Source: Labrenzia sp. OB1 (GTDB lineage: Bacteria > Pseudomonadota > Alphaproteobacteria > Rhizobiales > Stappiaceae). Taken from it: a DNA stretch of 32,231 nt. A program made the position numbers and the translations under genes. The notes beneath the pieces are model-generated. The model was not told where the DNA came from. It worked only from the letters and a program-made list of their open reading frames with translations, and did no database searches. Positions 7,966 to 16,425 of the stretch are shown one piece after another. The DNA lies in assembly GCF_001624695.1 (NCBI RefSeq), contig NZ_JSEP01000006.1:279692-311922 (forward strand). The letters run 5' to 3'. How positions within the stretch are numbered: position 1 is the stretch's first letter; the number at the start of each line of letters is the position of its first letter.

Positions 7966-9624
7966 GTGAACATCCTGTTCATCATGTATGACCAGCTTCG
8001 CTTCGACTATCTGAGCTGTGCCGGTCATCCGCATCTTGAAACACCCAATTTCGACCGGGTCGCGGCCATGGGCCTGCGTTTCACCAACGCCTATGTGCAG
8101 TCGCCCATATGCGGTGCCAGCAGGATGAGTTTCTACACCGGGCGTTACGCATCCTCCCATGGCGCCCAGTGGAACGGTTTTCCCCTGCGGGTTGGCGAGC
8201 ACACGCTCGGAGACCACTTGCGCAAGGCCGGCATGGAGTGCTGGCTGATCGGCAAGACCCACATGAAAGCCGACGCGGAGGGCATGGCCCGGCTCGGCCT
8301 CGCGCCCGACAGCGTCATCGGCGCGCGCCAGGCAGAATGCGGTTTCGACGTGTGGATCCGCGATGACGGGCTCTGGGGCGAAGGGCCGGACGGCTTTTAC
8401 GACGAAAAGCGCTCTCCCTATAACGAGTATCTGAAGTCGAAGGGCTATAGCGGCGACAATCCCTGGGCGGATTTTGCAAATGCCGGGATCGAGGACGGCC
8501 AGAAGGCCTCCGGCTGGATGTTCGACAATGCCGACAAGCCGGCGAACATTCGCGAGGAGGACAGCGAGACCCCGTGGCTGACGTCGCGCACGATCGAGTT
8601 CATCGACCAGGCCGAAGCCCCCTGGTGTGCCCATGTAAGCTACATCAAGCCGCACTGGCCCTATATCGTTCCCGCGCCCTACCATGCCCTCTACGGGCAA
8701 AACCACGTACCGGCGGCCATTCGCGCCGATGTCGAACGTGAGGACGCTCATCCCGTCTATGACGCCTTCATGGGCAACAGGATCGCAGCCGCGTTTCAAC
8801 AGGAAGACGTGCGCGGCAAGGTCATCCCGGCCTACATGGGCCTGATCAAGCAGTGCGACGACCAGCTCGGCAGGTTGCTTGATCATCTGGAGGCCACCGG
8901 TCGGATGAAGGACACGATGATCGTGCTCACCTCCGATCACGGCGACTACCTCGGTGATCACTGGCTGGGCGAAAAGGACCTGTTTCACGAGCCCTCGGTG
9001 AAGGTTCCGATGATCGTCTACGATCCGCGGGCTCAGGCAGACCCGACACGAGGCACCACCTGTGACGCACTGGTGGAATCCATAGATCTCGCGCCGACGT
9101 TCCTCGAGGCCGCAGGCGGCCGGGCCGCCGATCACATTCTGGAAGGCCGCAGCCTGTCTCCGTGGCTGCGCGGCGAGACGCCCGACTGGCGCGACTATGT
9201 GGTCAGCGAATACGATTATTCCGTCACGCCGATGTGCAAGTCCCTTGGCGTTTCTTCCCGCGACGCCCGGCTCTTCATGGTGTTCGACGGCCGCTACAAG
9301 CTCATCCATGCCGAGGGCGGCTTCCGCCCTATGCTGTTCGATCTTGCTTCCGATCCCGAGGAATTCCACGACCTTGCCAAGACCGGTACGCATACGGCGG
9401 AGATCGACAGACTCTACGACTTTCTTGCCCGTTGGGGCCGGCGCATGTCGCAGCGAGTGACCAGGTCGGATGACGACATCGCCGCCATGGGCGGCAGCTC
9501 GTTGCGGCGTGGCATCCTGCCCTTCCTCAAGGACGGTTCGGAAGTCGCGGAGGAGTTGACTGTGGCCTATCGCGGCCCGGTCGCCCAGGATCATGTCTCA
9601 GACGACCCCAAGGGAAACCGTTGA
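7966..9624 (+). CDS. Sulfatase / phosphonate monoester hydrolase-family enzyme
   Basis: Alkaline-phosphatase-superfamily hydrolase of 552 residues, predicted to cleave an organic sulfate ester (or a phosphonate monoester) in the cytoplasm. The nucleophile motif is ICGASRMSFYTGR with Cys49, which would be converted to formylglycine; it is C-x-A-x-R rather than the commoner C-x-P-x-R. Metal ligands D9 (MYDQLR) and D324-H325 (TSDHGDYLGDH), and the GKTH motif (96-99), are present. The tail ESIDLAPTFLEAAGG and FDGRYKLIHAEGG resembles phosphonate monoester hydrolases, so the ester type is open. No signal peptide is visible, implying action after uptake. Start is GTG 7966 with GGGAGG seven bases upstream. 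It is followed by a TRAP transporter whose gene overlaps or abuts its stop. Confidence 0.88.
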   Translation: MNILFIMYDQLRFDYLSCAGHPHLETPNFDRVAAMGLRFTNAYVQSPICGASRMSFYTGRYASSHGAQWNGFPLRVGEHTLGDHLRKAGMECWLIGKTHMKADAEGMARLGLAPDSVIGARQAECGFDVWIRDDGLWGEGPDGFYDEKRSPYNEYLKSKGYSGDNPWADFANAGIEDGQKASGWMFDNADKPANIREEDSETPWLTSRTIEFIDQAEAPWCAHVSYIKPHWPYIVPAPYHALYGQNHVPAAIRADVEREDAHPVYDAFMGNRIAAAFQQEDVRGKVIPAYMGLIKQCDDQLGRLLDHLEATGRMKDTMIVLTSDHGDYLGDHWLGEKDLFHEPSVKVPMIVYDPRAQADPTRGTTCDALVESIDLAPTFLEAAGGRAADHILEGRSLSPWLRGETPDWRDYVVSEYDYSVTPMCKSLGVSSRDARLFMVFDGRYKLIHAEGGFRPMLFDLASDPEEFHDLAKTGTHTAEIDRLYDFLARWGRRMSQRVTRSDDDIAAMGGSSLRRGILPFLKDGSEVAEELTVAYRGPVAQDHVSDDPKGNR

Positions 9625-11740
9625 CGTGACCGCTCGAGCCGGTGCCGCCGACTCTTCGACAGACACGTGGATCGCCGACATCCTGGCGGTGCTCTTCGTC
9701 AGTGTCATCGTCATCTATGCGGCATCCGGTCCGATCACGGATCTGGTCCGATGGTTTATCGAAACCACAACGCAGGGGTTCGAGGACCTGTCGCGCCGCG
9801 ACCAGCGCGTCCTCATGCGCGAGCACTGGCTGGGTGCGGGCTACAGGGCGTTCGAGAGGTCCTTCCTCCTGCCGACCGGCCTGATCATAGGTTTGCCGAT
9901 CGTGTTCTCCTTCGCCATTTCGCTCCTTGCCCTCCACAAGGGAGCTTATGGGCGCCTGCTCAACTGGGTGCTGACGCTGCTGGCCCTTGCCGCCTACATT
10001 TCCTGGATGGTCAAGATTTTCGCCACCGACGGCGGTGCCCTGCCCTCGGCCAGCCCGATCGACTTCGTGATGTTCCCGCTCGCAACGGCGATCACGCTAT
10101 ATCTGACCTGGCGTCTTTTCGGCGGCTTCATCGTGGCCTTTTGCCTGTTCTGGGTCGTCTATTTCTTCGTCCGCGGCTACATGCCCGGCTGGACCGGCAT
10201 TCTTGCCGGATCGGACTCGACCTTTGCACAGAGCCTGCGCTCCATGGTGTTGAATTTCTGGGCGCAGACTGGCGGCCAGTTCGGCCAGCCCCTGCAGGTC
10301 GTCTCCGGCAGTGTGTTGATCTTCATCGTCTTCGGCGCCGTGATGATGGCCTCCGGTGCGGGCGATCTGCTGATGAAGATCGCCAACAGGCTGACCGGCG
10401 GGCTGGTCGGCGGCGCGGCGCATGCGGCGGTCGCCTCCTCGGCCCTGTTCGGCACTCTGTCGGGCGCGGCAATCTCCAATGTCGTCTCCACCGGCGTGAT
10501 GACCATTCCGGTGATCAAGAAGTCAGGTTTCAAGCCCGCCTTCGCCGGTGCGGTCGAGGCCGCCGCCTCCACCGGAGGCCAGGTCATGCCCCCGGTCATG
10601 GGAGTGGTGGCCTTCTTCGTCGCCGGCCAGATCGGTCTGGAATACCGCTACATCGTCGTCGCGGCCATCGCCCCCGCGATCATGTATTACTTCGCCACGT
10701 TCCTGGCGGTCTATTTCGAGGCCCGCCGCCACGGCATCGGTGCCCTGCCCAGGGGCCAGCGCCCGCCCCTGACAGGCAAGGAATGGGTACAGTGCCTCGT
10801 CTTTGTCGTGCCGTTGGGGGTGCTGACGTATTTCCTGTTCAGCCAGCCGTCCGTCCCCAAAGCCGGGTTTTACGGATTTCTGGCCGCCGTTGTGTCGTCG
10901 CTGGTCCTGTTCCGCGAATTCCGCTCACGGCCGCGCATCTGGCGGGCTTTCGTCAACGCCGGACGGATGGCGGCCACCATCGTGGTGATCGTCACCGCCA
11001 TCGGCCTGATCGTCGGCCTGATCCAGGTCTCGGGCTTTGCCGGACGTCTCGCACTGCTGCTGACACAGCTTGCCGACGGCCCGTTGCCGATCGTGCTGAT
11101 CGTGGTCGCCTTCGGCTCCATCGTTCTGGGCATGGGCCTGCCGCCCGGAGCGACTTACTTCATCATCGTCATCGCGCTGTCCTCGGGCATCGACGCCGTT
11201 GGGGTCCCGCTGTTGACGCTGCACCTGTTCGTCGTCTTCTTCGCCGTCATGTCGACGGTGACGCCGCCTGTTGCCCTTGCCGCTTTTGCAGCGGCGCCGA
11301 TTGCCGGAGCGGATCCGATCCGCACTGGTTTTCAGGCGGCCAGGATCGGCGTTGCCGGGTTCCTGATTCCGTTCATTTTCGTCTATCACCCGGCGGTTCT
11401 CTACAAGCTCCAGGTGCTCTTCATCTGGTTCGGCACCGGCGCACCGGACAGCCGTGCGATGCCTGACATCTCGACGGTGTCCTGGGCGGGCTTGTTCTGG
11501 ATCCTTGCCGCCTACGTGCTGGCCATGTGGGCCGTGAGCTCCGCGCTGACAGGCTTTGACCGCGGCCGGATTGGCGCTGCCGAAAGGATCCTGCGGATCG
11601 GTCTCGGCCTGCTGGTGCTGGTTCCCGACATCTGGGTGGCAGGACCTGCATGCGGGCTGCTTCTGGCGGTTCTCGCCGCCCACATCATCGTGCACCGCCG
11701 GGAGGCGGTAACAGCCCCCGGCAACATGCCGGCAAGCTGA
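9593..11740 (+). CDS. TRAP transporter fused permease (4TM/12TM, TAXI type)
   Basis: Inner-membrane permease of 715 residues that fuses the small (DctQ-like) and large (DctM-like) TRAP subunits, as in TAXI systems. Hydrophobic segments run from about residue 30 to the C-terminus. The large-subunit core shows GGLVGGAAHAAVASSALFGTLSG and VEAAASTGGQVMPPVMGVVAF near 270-345, and VLGMGLPPGATYFIIVIAL near 510-530. It would use an ion gradient to import the ligand delivered by the binding protein encoded next. The start is uncertain: ATG 9593 overlaps the sulfatase by 32 bp but has AGGA only two bases away, whereas GTG 9626, one base after the sulfatase stop, has AAGGGA ten bases upstream and shortens the protein by 11 residues. 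Either way the genes are tightly coupled. Confidence 0.9.
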   Translation: MSQTTPRETVDVTARAGAADSSTDTWIADILAVLFVSVIVIYAASGPITDLVRWFIETTTQGFEDLSRRDQRVLMREHWLGAGYRAFERSFLLPTGLIIGLPIVFSFAISLLALHKGAYGRLLNWVLTLLALAAYISWMVKIFATDGGALPSASPIDFVMFPLATAITLYLTWRLFGGFIVAFCLFWVVYFFVRGYMPGWTGILAGSDSTFAQSLRSMVLNFWAQTGGQFGQPLQVVSGSVLIFIVFGAVMMASGAGDLLMKIANRLTGGLVGGAAHAAVASSALFGTLSGAAISNVVSTGVMTIPVIKKSGFKPAFAGAVEAAASTGGQVMPPVMGVVAFFVAGQIGLEYRYIVVAAIAPAIMYYFATFLAVYFEARRHGIGALPRGQRPPLTGKEWVQCLVFVVPLGVLTYFLFSQPSVPKAGFYGFLAAVVSSLVLFREFRSRPRIWRAFVNAGRMAATIVVIVTAIGLIVGLIQVSGFAGRLALLLTQLADGPLPIVLIVVAFGSIVLGMGLPPGATYFIIVIALSSGIDAVGVPLLTLHLFVVFFAVMSTVTPPVALAAFAAAPIAGADPIRTGFQAARIGVAGFLIPFIFVYHPAVLYKLQVLFIWFGTGAPDSRAMPDISTVSWAGLFWILAAYVLAMWAVSSALTGFDRGRIGAAERILRIGLGLLVLVPDIWVAGPACGLLLAVLAAHIIVHRREAVTAPGNMPAS

Positions 11741-11760
11741 CTATAAAAAGGGAGGAAGAA

Positions 11761-12735
11761 ATGAAACAACTGGCATATGCGGCCCTGGCGGCCCTTCTGG
11801 CAACGGGCGCCGCCTCGGCGCAGGACACCACGCTCAAGATGCAGACGATCGAGCCGAGCCTGGGTCAGGCGATCACCATGGCGACTTTCGCCAATCTCGT
11901 CACGGACAAGCTCGACGATGTCGCCATTGAGGTGGCCGGTGGAGGCGCGGCGACGCTTCACCAGATGGAGACCGCGCGCGGCAATCTCGACATGTTCATG
12001 ACCTCGCCGACCATCCACATCCTGATGTCGAAGGGCATCGCCATGTACAAGAACGAGCCCGAAGCTCCGGAGCTCGCCAAGAATGTCCAGGTGCTGATGT
12101 GGTTCCCCTACGGTGAGTATCATTTCGCCGTCAGAGGCGACAGCGACATCACCACGCTCGATGACATCGAGGGCGCGACGGTGTTTCTCGGCCCCCAGGG
12201 CGGCGGTGCCTACAACGCCGCGAAGGGCTGGGTCGAAGCCACGACAGGCCTTGTCGCGGGCGAGGACTACGATGCCATCAAGGCCAACTGGGCAACCGGC
12301 TTCCAGTCGTTTCTCGACGGCAAGGTCGACGTGTATGTGAACGGCTGCATCGACCCGTGCCAGCAGTTCATCCAGTTCACCGAAACGGAAAAGATCCGCT
12401 TCATCGGCCCGGAAGACCATGAAGGCGAAGCGGTCGACAAGTTCCTCGGCAAGTTCCGCAAGCGGGCCGAAATCCCCGCCGGTCTTTACGAAAACCAGGT
12501 CAATGACGGCCCGGTGATGTCGAATGACACGGCCGTCGGCATCGGCGTTCGCGCCGATCTGGACGAAGAGCAGGTCTACCGGATCACCAAGACATTCTGG
12601 GAAAATCTCGACGGCATCACCACGGACGCCCCCTGGGCGAAGGCATTGTCCGCAGAGTATGCTGCCCAGCAGCTCGGCACCGCGCAATTTCATCCCGGCG
12701 CAGCGCGCTACTACAAGGAAATCGGCGTACAATAA
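11761..12735 (+). CDS. TAXI-family TRAP transporter solute-binding protein
   Basis: Periplasmic receptor of 324 residues that hands substrate to the fused permease. It has a signal peptide (MKQLAYAALAALLATGAASA, cleaved near residue 20). The mature protein has the TAXI layout: ARGNLDMFMTSP, a central LDDIEGATVFLGPQGGGAYNAAKGW lobe and a final NDTAVGIGVRADL section. A NGCIDPCQQF segment at about 195-204 holds two cysteines that could form a disulfide close to the binding cleft. The start ATG has a strong ribosome site (GGGAGGAAGAA) 20 bp after the permease stop, in keeping with the high expression needed for binding proteins. Ligand unknown; the neighbouring sulfatase suggests an anionic sulfate or phosphonate ester. 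Confidence 0.9.
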   Translation: MKQLAYAALAALLATGAASAQDTTLKMQTIEPSLGQAITMATFANLVTDKLDDVAIEVAGGGAATLHQMETARGNLDMFMTSPTIHILMSKGIAMYKNEPEAPELAKNVQVLMWFPYGEYHFAVRGDSDITTLDDIEGATVFLGPQGGGAYNAAKGWVEATTGLVAGEDYDAIKANWATGFQSFLDGKVDVYVNGCIDPCQQFIQFTETEKIRFIGPEDHEGEAVDKFLGKFRKRAEIPAGLYENQVNDGPVMSNDTAVGIGVRADLDEEQVYRITKTFWENLDGITTDAPWAKALSAEYAAQQLGTAQFHPGAARYYKEIGVQ

Positions 12736-12763
12736 GCCGGACAAGCCCTGACGGTCACGTACT

Positions 12764-12781
12764 GCAGGGGCTTGCCCCTGC
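12764..12781 (+). terminator. GC-rich hairpin after the TRAP operon
   Basis: A perfect 7-bp stem GCAGGGG / CCCCTGC with loop CTTG lies 29 bp after the binding-protein stop. It has no T-run downstream, so it may act as an mRNA-stabilising hairpin or a factor-dependent end rather than a classical terminator. Confidence 0.5.
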
Positions 12782-12892
12782 TGCACCGCTCTTGCGACAC
12801 GCTGGGTTATTGGCACCCACAAACACACTCAATAGTTGAATATAGACCTGACTTCACCTAGAGTTGACGAGCAACTTAAGGGAGCAAGTCAC

Positions 12893-13399
12893 ATGAAGGT
12901 TATTCTTTCAAACTTCGCCAAAACCCTGTCCCGCCAAATGGCAACCTGCATCTGTGCAGCCGGTATCACTCTCGCTGCGGCGGGCCCCTTGAACGCCCTC
13001 GAACTGATAGGAAAAACGTCGGTCAAGCTGACCACCGCGTCCGCTTTCCTGGAGAACGGCAGCCGCGCGCCGGACAAGGACGACGCCTGCACTGAAAGAT
13101 ACGAGGCAGACCTCGGCACGGTGGTCAACATCGAATTCGGCATTAACGTCACCACCTTGATCATGCTGGCGGAAGCCGAAGTGCAAGGCATTGCGGTGGA
13201 GCTTCATCCGCTAGGCATTTCCGGCACCTATTCCTTCATGTCGGACGGCCTTCCCGAGTCGTTGAGGGAAAAAGGCTTCATGCGCGAAATCTTCTCGGTC
13301 AAGACCGACTTTTCCAATGAAACCTTCGATCTGATGGGAGAATTGGACGAGAACACCAATTGCGTTCTGTCCAACCTTCGGCTGAGTGACCGCCGCTAG
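12893..13399 (+). CDS. Secreted hypothetical protein
   Basis: A 168-residue protein of unknown function. The N-terminus (MKVILSNFAKTLSRQMATC, then ICAAGITLAAAG) is a signal peptide with probable cleavage after PLNA at about residue 35. The mature part has two cysteines (DDACTERY and TNCVLSNLR), which could pair in the periplasm. The start ATG 12893 has AAGGGAG nine bases upstream; an in-frame ATG at 12836 would place polar residues ahead of the signal and is less likely. The gene is separated from the TRAP operon by a hairpin and from the following LysM gene by about 170 bp, so it may be its own unit. I recognise no domain. Confidence 0.72.
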   Translation: MKVILSNFAKTLSRQMATCICAAGITLAAAGPLNALELIGKTSVKLTTASAFLENGSRAPDKDDACTERYEADLGTVVNIEFGINVTTLIMLAEAEVQGIAVELHPLGISGTYSFMSDGLPESLREKGFMREIFSVKTDFSNETFDLMGELDENTNCVLSNLRLSDRR

Positions 13400-13572
13400 A
13401 GTGCTGTCCCCTGTCGAACCGGGCTCGGCGCCGGTGGGCCCTTCCTACCCGTCTGTCGTTCGACGCTCCGAAAGAGCGCGGCGGTCACCATTTCGCCAAA
13501 ACAATGCCTTCTGATGCTGTTCCGGGGGGACTGACAACACGACCAGAGACAGCTCGCGAGGAGGATATTGAT

Positions 13573-14061
13573 GTGACTGTCACACTCGACATTCAGCAGC
13601 CCCAGCCGTTCGATCTTGTCGGCTCGACAATTCTTGTTTCCGGAAACGCGGTAGCCTTTGAAGGCACTTTGAGCATCCGCGTATCCGAGGGGCATGACGA
13701 ATACTCGTCCTTTGCCAATGTCGGCTCGCTCGCGCTCCGGCAATTTCAGGGCTCGATCGACATTCCGGACAACAACAGTTTCCAGCTCAACCGGCTGTTC
13801 CTGACGCTTGCCGACGACAGCGGTAACGAAAACGGGCCTTCCATCGTCATTCCGATCCTTTTCGGCCCCAAAATTCTGCCGGGCTACGGTGGCTGGCGGC
13901 CCTATACGGTGAAGCCGGGCGACACGCTCACGAAGATTGCGCAGCAGGAATACGGCAATTCCGACTTTCAGCCGATCTTTCAGGCCAACCAGCACATACT
14001 GAACGACCCGAACCTAATCTTCCCCGGTCAGTTGCTCCGGATCCCCAGGAACGATATCTGA
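13573..14061 (+). CDS. Gmad2-like domain plus LysM protein
   Basis: A 162-residue two-domain protein. Residues about 1-97 resemble the Gmad2 immunoglobulin-like fold (IQQPQPFDLVGSTILVSGNAVAFEGTLSIRV). Residues about 111-157 form a LysM peptidoglycan-binding module (YTVKPGDTLTKIAQQEYG ... NLIFPGQLLRIP). I choose GTG 13573 as start because GAGGAGG lies nine bases upstream and the fold begins there; ATG 13504 would add 23 proline- and glutamate-containing residues with no ribosome site. No signal peptide is visible at either start, which is odd for a wall-binding module: it may leave by another route, or bind something inside. It lies between a secreted unknown and a cupin; no functional link is evident. 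Confidence 0.8.
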   Translation: MTVTLDIQQPQPFDLVGSTILVSGNAVAFEGTLSIRVSEGHDEYSSFANVGSLALRQFQGSIDIPDNNSFQLNRLFLTLADDSGNENGPSIVIPILFGPKILPGYGGWRPYTVKPGDTLTKIAQQEYGNSDFQPIFQANQHILNDPNLIFPGQLLRIPRNDI

Positions 14062-14109
14062 TACGGGTGCCCTTTCAGGGCTAGACCGATACGCTAGGGG
14101 AAACAGGGA

Positions 14110-14490
14110 ATGCCACCGGAAAAACTCAACATCGTCGCGTCGGCGGACGCTCAGGTCTCGCAGGTTTTCGACCCGCATATCGTCGGCGCGGTGAACGAGT
14201 CATATGTGAAAGTGGCGAAATTCGGCGATGTTTTCGACTGGCATTCCCATGAAAACGAAGACGAGGGCTTTCTGGTCCTTCGAGGCCGTATCGCCCTTGA
14301 TTTCCGAGACGGATCGGTAGAGCTCGGCGAAGGTGACTTCATGGTTGTCCCCCGAACCGTTGAACATCGTCCCAGATCGCTGACCGACAAGCCGGTGGTG
14401 GTGATGTTCGAACCTGCGACGACACTGAATACCGGAGACGCGGAGAGCGATCTGACGGTTCACGATCTGAAGCGCCTTCACCCCTTGTAA
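14110..14490 (+). CDS. Small cupin-domain protein
   Basis: A 126-residue single-domain cupin, probably cytosolic. Cupin motif 1 is WHSHENEDEGFLVLRGRIAL (H-x-H, E and final G at about 44-58) and motif 2 is GDFMVVPRTVEHRP (about 77-90) with the third histidine, so a metal-binding site is likely complete. Small cupins of this shape include isomerases, dioxygenases and sugar-binding proteins, and the substrate cannot be assigned. The start ATG 14110 has an AGGGA-type ribosome site close by. The gene follows the LysM gene in the same direction by 48 bp, with a short hairpin (14069-14081) between, and ends at a good terminator. Confidence 0.85.
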   Translation: MPPEKLNIVASADAQVSQVFDPHIVGAVNESYVKVAKFGDVFDWHSHENEDEGFLVLRGRIALDFRDGSVELGEGDFMVVPRTVEHRPRSLTDKPVVVMFEPATTLNTGDAESDLTVHDLKRLHPL

Positions 14491-14501
14491 TAACTGAAAC
14501 G

Positions 14502-14528
14502 GCCCGCCGGTATGGCGGGCTTTCTTTT
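14502..14528 (+). terminator. Intrinsic terminator of the cupin gene
   Basis: Stem GCCCGCC (14502-14508) / GGCGGGC (14514-14520) with a 5-base loop, followed by TTTCTTTT. It lies 12 bp after the cupin stop. Confidence 0.88.
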
Positions 14529-14605
14529 GCCGTGAGGGCCCGCTTGTTAAGCCTCGGCCATCTGTCGAGGCACGGCGACTCCGCAAGACGCCCGGTAACC
14601 GGCGT

Positions 14606-16054
14606 CTAGCCCTTGGGATCGGACGCGTCATCGGTCCTGGCGATCATCCGGAAACCGGCGAAGGCAAAAGCGATCGTGACAATCGGGTTCAGCAGGTTGA
14701 ACACGGCATAAGGCGCGTAGGAGACTGTTGCGACACCCAGGGTCGCGGCCATATAGGCGCCGCAACTGTTCCAGGGAACCAGTGCGCTCGTCACGGTCGC
14801 GGAATCGCCGACCGAGCGGGACAGGACAACCGGAGCAAGGTTCAGCTTGCGAAATGCCTTTTGAAAGATCCGGCCCGGCAGCACGATTGCGATATATTGA
14901 TCGGATGCCAGCGCATTGGTGCTGATCGCCGCCACAACAAGCGCCGAGACCAGTCGCCCGGCTGTCTTGGCCGCGGCAAGGACCGGCGCCAGCAACCGGT
15001 CGAGAACACCGATCTTTTCGACAATCCCTCCAAAGGCAAGAGCCGTCAGGATCAACCAGATGGTCACGAGCATGGAAGACATGCCGCCACGGCTGAGGAA
15101 CCGGTCAAGAACCTCCGACCCGCTCGCGGAGACATAACCGTTCGCCATAGCGGTCCACACCCCCTTGACCATGGCAAGCGCAACAGGAAGATCCGGGTCG
15201 CCAGCCAGTGAGACAACGTTTTCAGGGGAGACGATTATGGCGATGATCCCGCCGAACAAGGCGCCCAGAAAGATGGTGACGAACGGCGGATAGCGCAGCA
15301 CGGCCAGCACCAGTACGAGGCCAAGGGGTAAAAACGGCAGAATGCCGACATTGAAATGAGCCGCTATGCCCCCCGTGATGTCGCTGGCATCGAAATCACC
15401 CGGTTGACCGAGGGTCCAGAAGACCAGCAAAGCGATCAAAAGCGTCGGAACCGATGTCCAGAGCGTCTCGACAATATGCGAATAGAGATCCGCGCCCGCT
15501 GCCGCGGTTGCAAGATTGGTCGCATCCGAAAGCGGTGAGGATTTATCGCCAAAATATGCACCCGAAATGATTGCACCGGCCGTGATGACAGGATCCAGCC
15601 CCATCTGCTGCGAGATGCCCATGAGCCCGATGCCGAGCGTTCCCACCACGGTCCAGGAACTGCCGATACACAAGGCCAGCGCGGCTGAAATCAGAACAAC
15701 CGTGAAATAGAAGAAATCCGGCGATAATATCTTCAGGCCCCAATAGACCATCGCCATCAGGGTCCCGCTCATCGCCCAGGTTCCGATCAGCGAACCGACC
15801 GCAAGCAGAATAAACACGGCGCCGATGCCGGTCATGACGCTGTCACGGGCAGCTTCAGCCATCTCTTTCCAGTCGTAGCCGTGAAGCGACCCAACGAACA
15901 CCGCGATCAAGGCCGAGAACAGCAGTGCGATCTGGTTCGCTCCTCCTGCGGCCTCCTCTCCAAAGAGGGCATAGGCCAAAGCCAGAAGCCCCATCAAGGT
16001 AAGTACCGGCACAAGCGACCACGCCAACGACAGGCTGCGTTCTTGACGCCTCAC
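14606..16054 (-). CDS. nhaC: NhaC-family Na+/H+ antiporter
   Basis: Inner-membrane antiporter of 482 residues with hydrophobic segments throughout. The diagnostic NhaC region is GAIISGAYFGDKSSPLSDATNLA at about 162-184, and a second signature is SVGDSATVTSALVPWNSCGAYMA near 415-437. It exchanges Na+ for H+; some family members instead exchange organic acids or malate with Na+/lactate, so the cargo is not certain. The GTG start overlaps the stop of the DUF1622 gene (GTGA, 16051-16054), showing coupling; GAGGA precedes the start. It is transcribed away from the arginine deiminase operon across a shared 215-bp promoter region, which hints at a role in pH or Na+ balance when arginine is catabolised. 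Confidence 0.9.
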   Translation of the reverse strand: MRRQERSLSLAWSLVPVLTLMGLLALAYALFGEEAAGGANQIALLFSALIAVFVGSLHGYDWKEMAEAARDSVMTGIGAVFILLAVGSLIGTWAMSGTLMAMVYWGLKILSPDFFYFTVVLISAALALCIGSSWTVVGTLGIGLMGISQQMGLDPVITAGAIISGAYFGDKSSPLSDATNLATAAAGADLYSHIVETLWTSVPTLLIALLVFWTLGQPGDFDASDITGGIAAHFNVGILPFLPLGLVLVLAVLRYPPFVTIFLGALFGGIIAIIVSPENVVSLAGDPDLPVALAMVKGVWTAMANGYVSASGSEVLDRFLSRGGMSSMLVTIWLILTALAFGGIVEKIGVLDRLLAPVLAAAKTAGRLVSALVVAAISTNALASDQYIAIVLPGRIFQKAFRKLNLAPVVLSRSVGDSATVTSALVPWNSCGAYMAATLGVATVSYAPYAVFNLLNPIVTIAFAFAGFRMIARTDDASDPKG

Positions 16055-16425
16055 CGCAACGGATCCTCATTTGCAACGGAAACAGACTGCCGCCGCTCCA
16101 TCCGTTCGATCTCCAGATCGAGGAAATAGGACAAGGTGGTCCGGATAACGACAATCCCGGCGAGAAAGGCCACTTCCTGCAGCGTACGATGCGCAATGGA
16201 ATGCAAGATGTCAGACACGATCAGAACTTCCAATGCCACCAGCAGCCAGCGCCCGAGCGAAATCCGAAACCTGCAAAGCACCTCGCCTGTCGCGGTCTCG
16301 ATCAAGGGAGCATCGATACGGCGCACATGTTTGAGCGTCGATATAACCGAAATAACCAGTCCCGCCAGCAGCACGCACACTGCCAGGAGATCCACCATAT
16401 CCGCAATTTTCTCGACAATTTCCAT
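16051..16425 (-). CDS. DUF1622 integral membrane protein
   Basis: A 124-residue protein with about three hydrophobic helices (residues 10-32, 56-75 and 82-100). The core RISLGRWLLVALEVLIVSDILHSI followed by EVAFLAGIVVIRTTLSYFLDLEIE is the pattern of DUF1622 proteins; function unknown. It is first gene of a two-gene unit with nhaC, overlapping by the GTGA junction. GAGG precedes ATG 16425. Coupling to an antiporter suggests an accessory role in the membrane, which is inference only. Confidence 0.85.
   Translation of the reverse strand: MEIVEKIADMVDLLAVCVLLAGLVISVISTLKHVRRIDAPLIETATGEVLCRFRISLGRWLLVALEVLIVSDILHSIAHRTLQEVAFLAGIVVIRTTLSYFLDLEIERMERRQSVSVANEDPLR

Noticed and set aside
7939..9594. 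Long open frame (551 codons) antisense to the sulfatase
   Set aside because: The sulfatase has catalytic motifs and a good ribosome site; the antisense frame has neither and is a codon-bias shadow.
9667..11466. 599-codon frame overlapping the TRAP permease
   Set aside because: It is arginine/histidine-rich frame-shifted reading of a membrane-protein gene, with no recognisable protein.
12764..12781. Strong intrinsic terminator after the TRAP operon
   Set aside because: The hairpin is real but lacks a T-run, so it is listed only as a possible end with moderate confidence.
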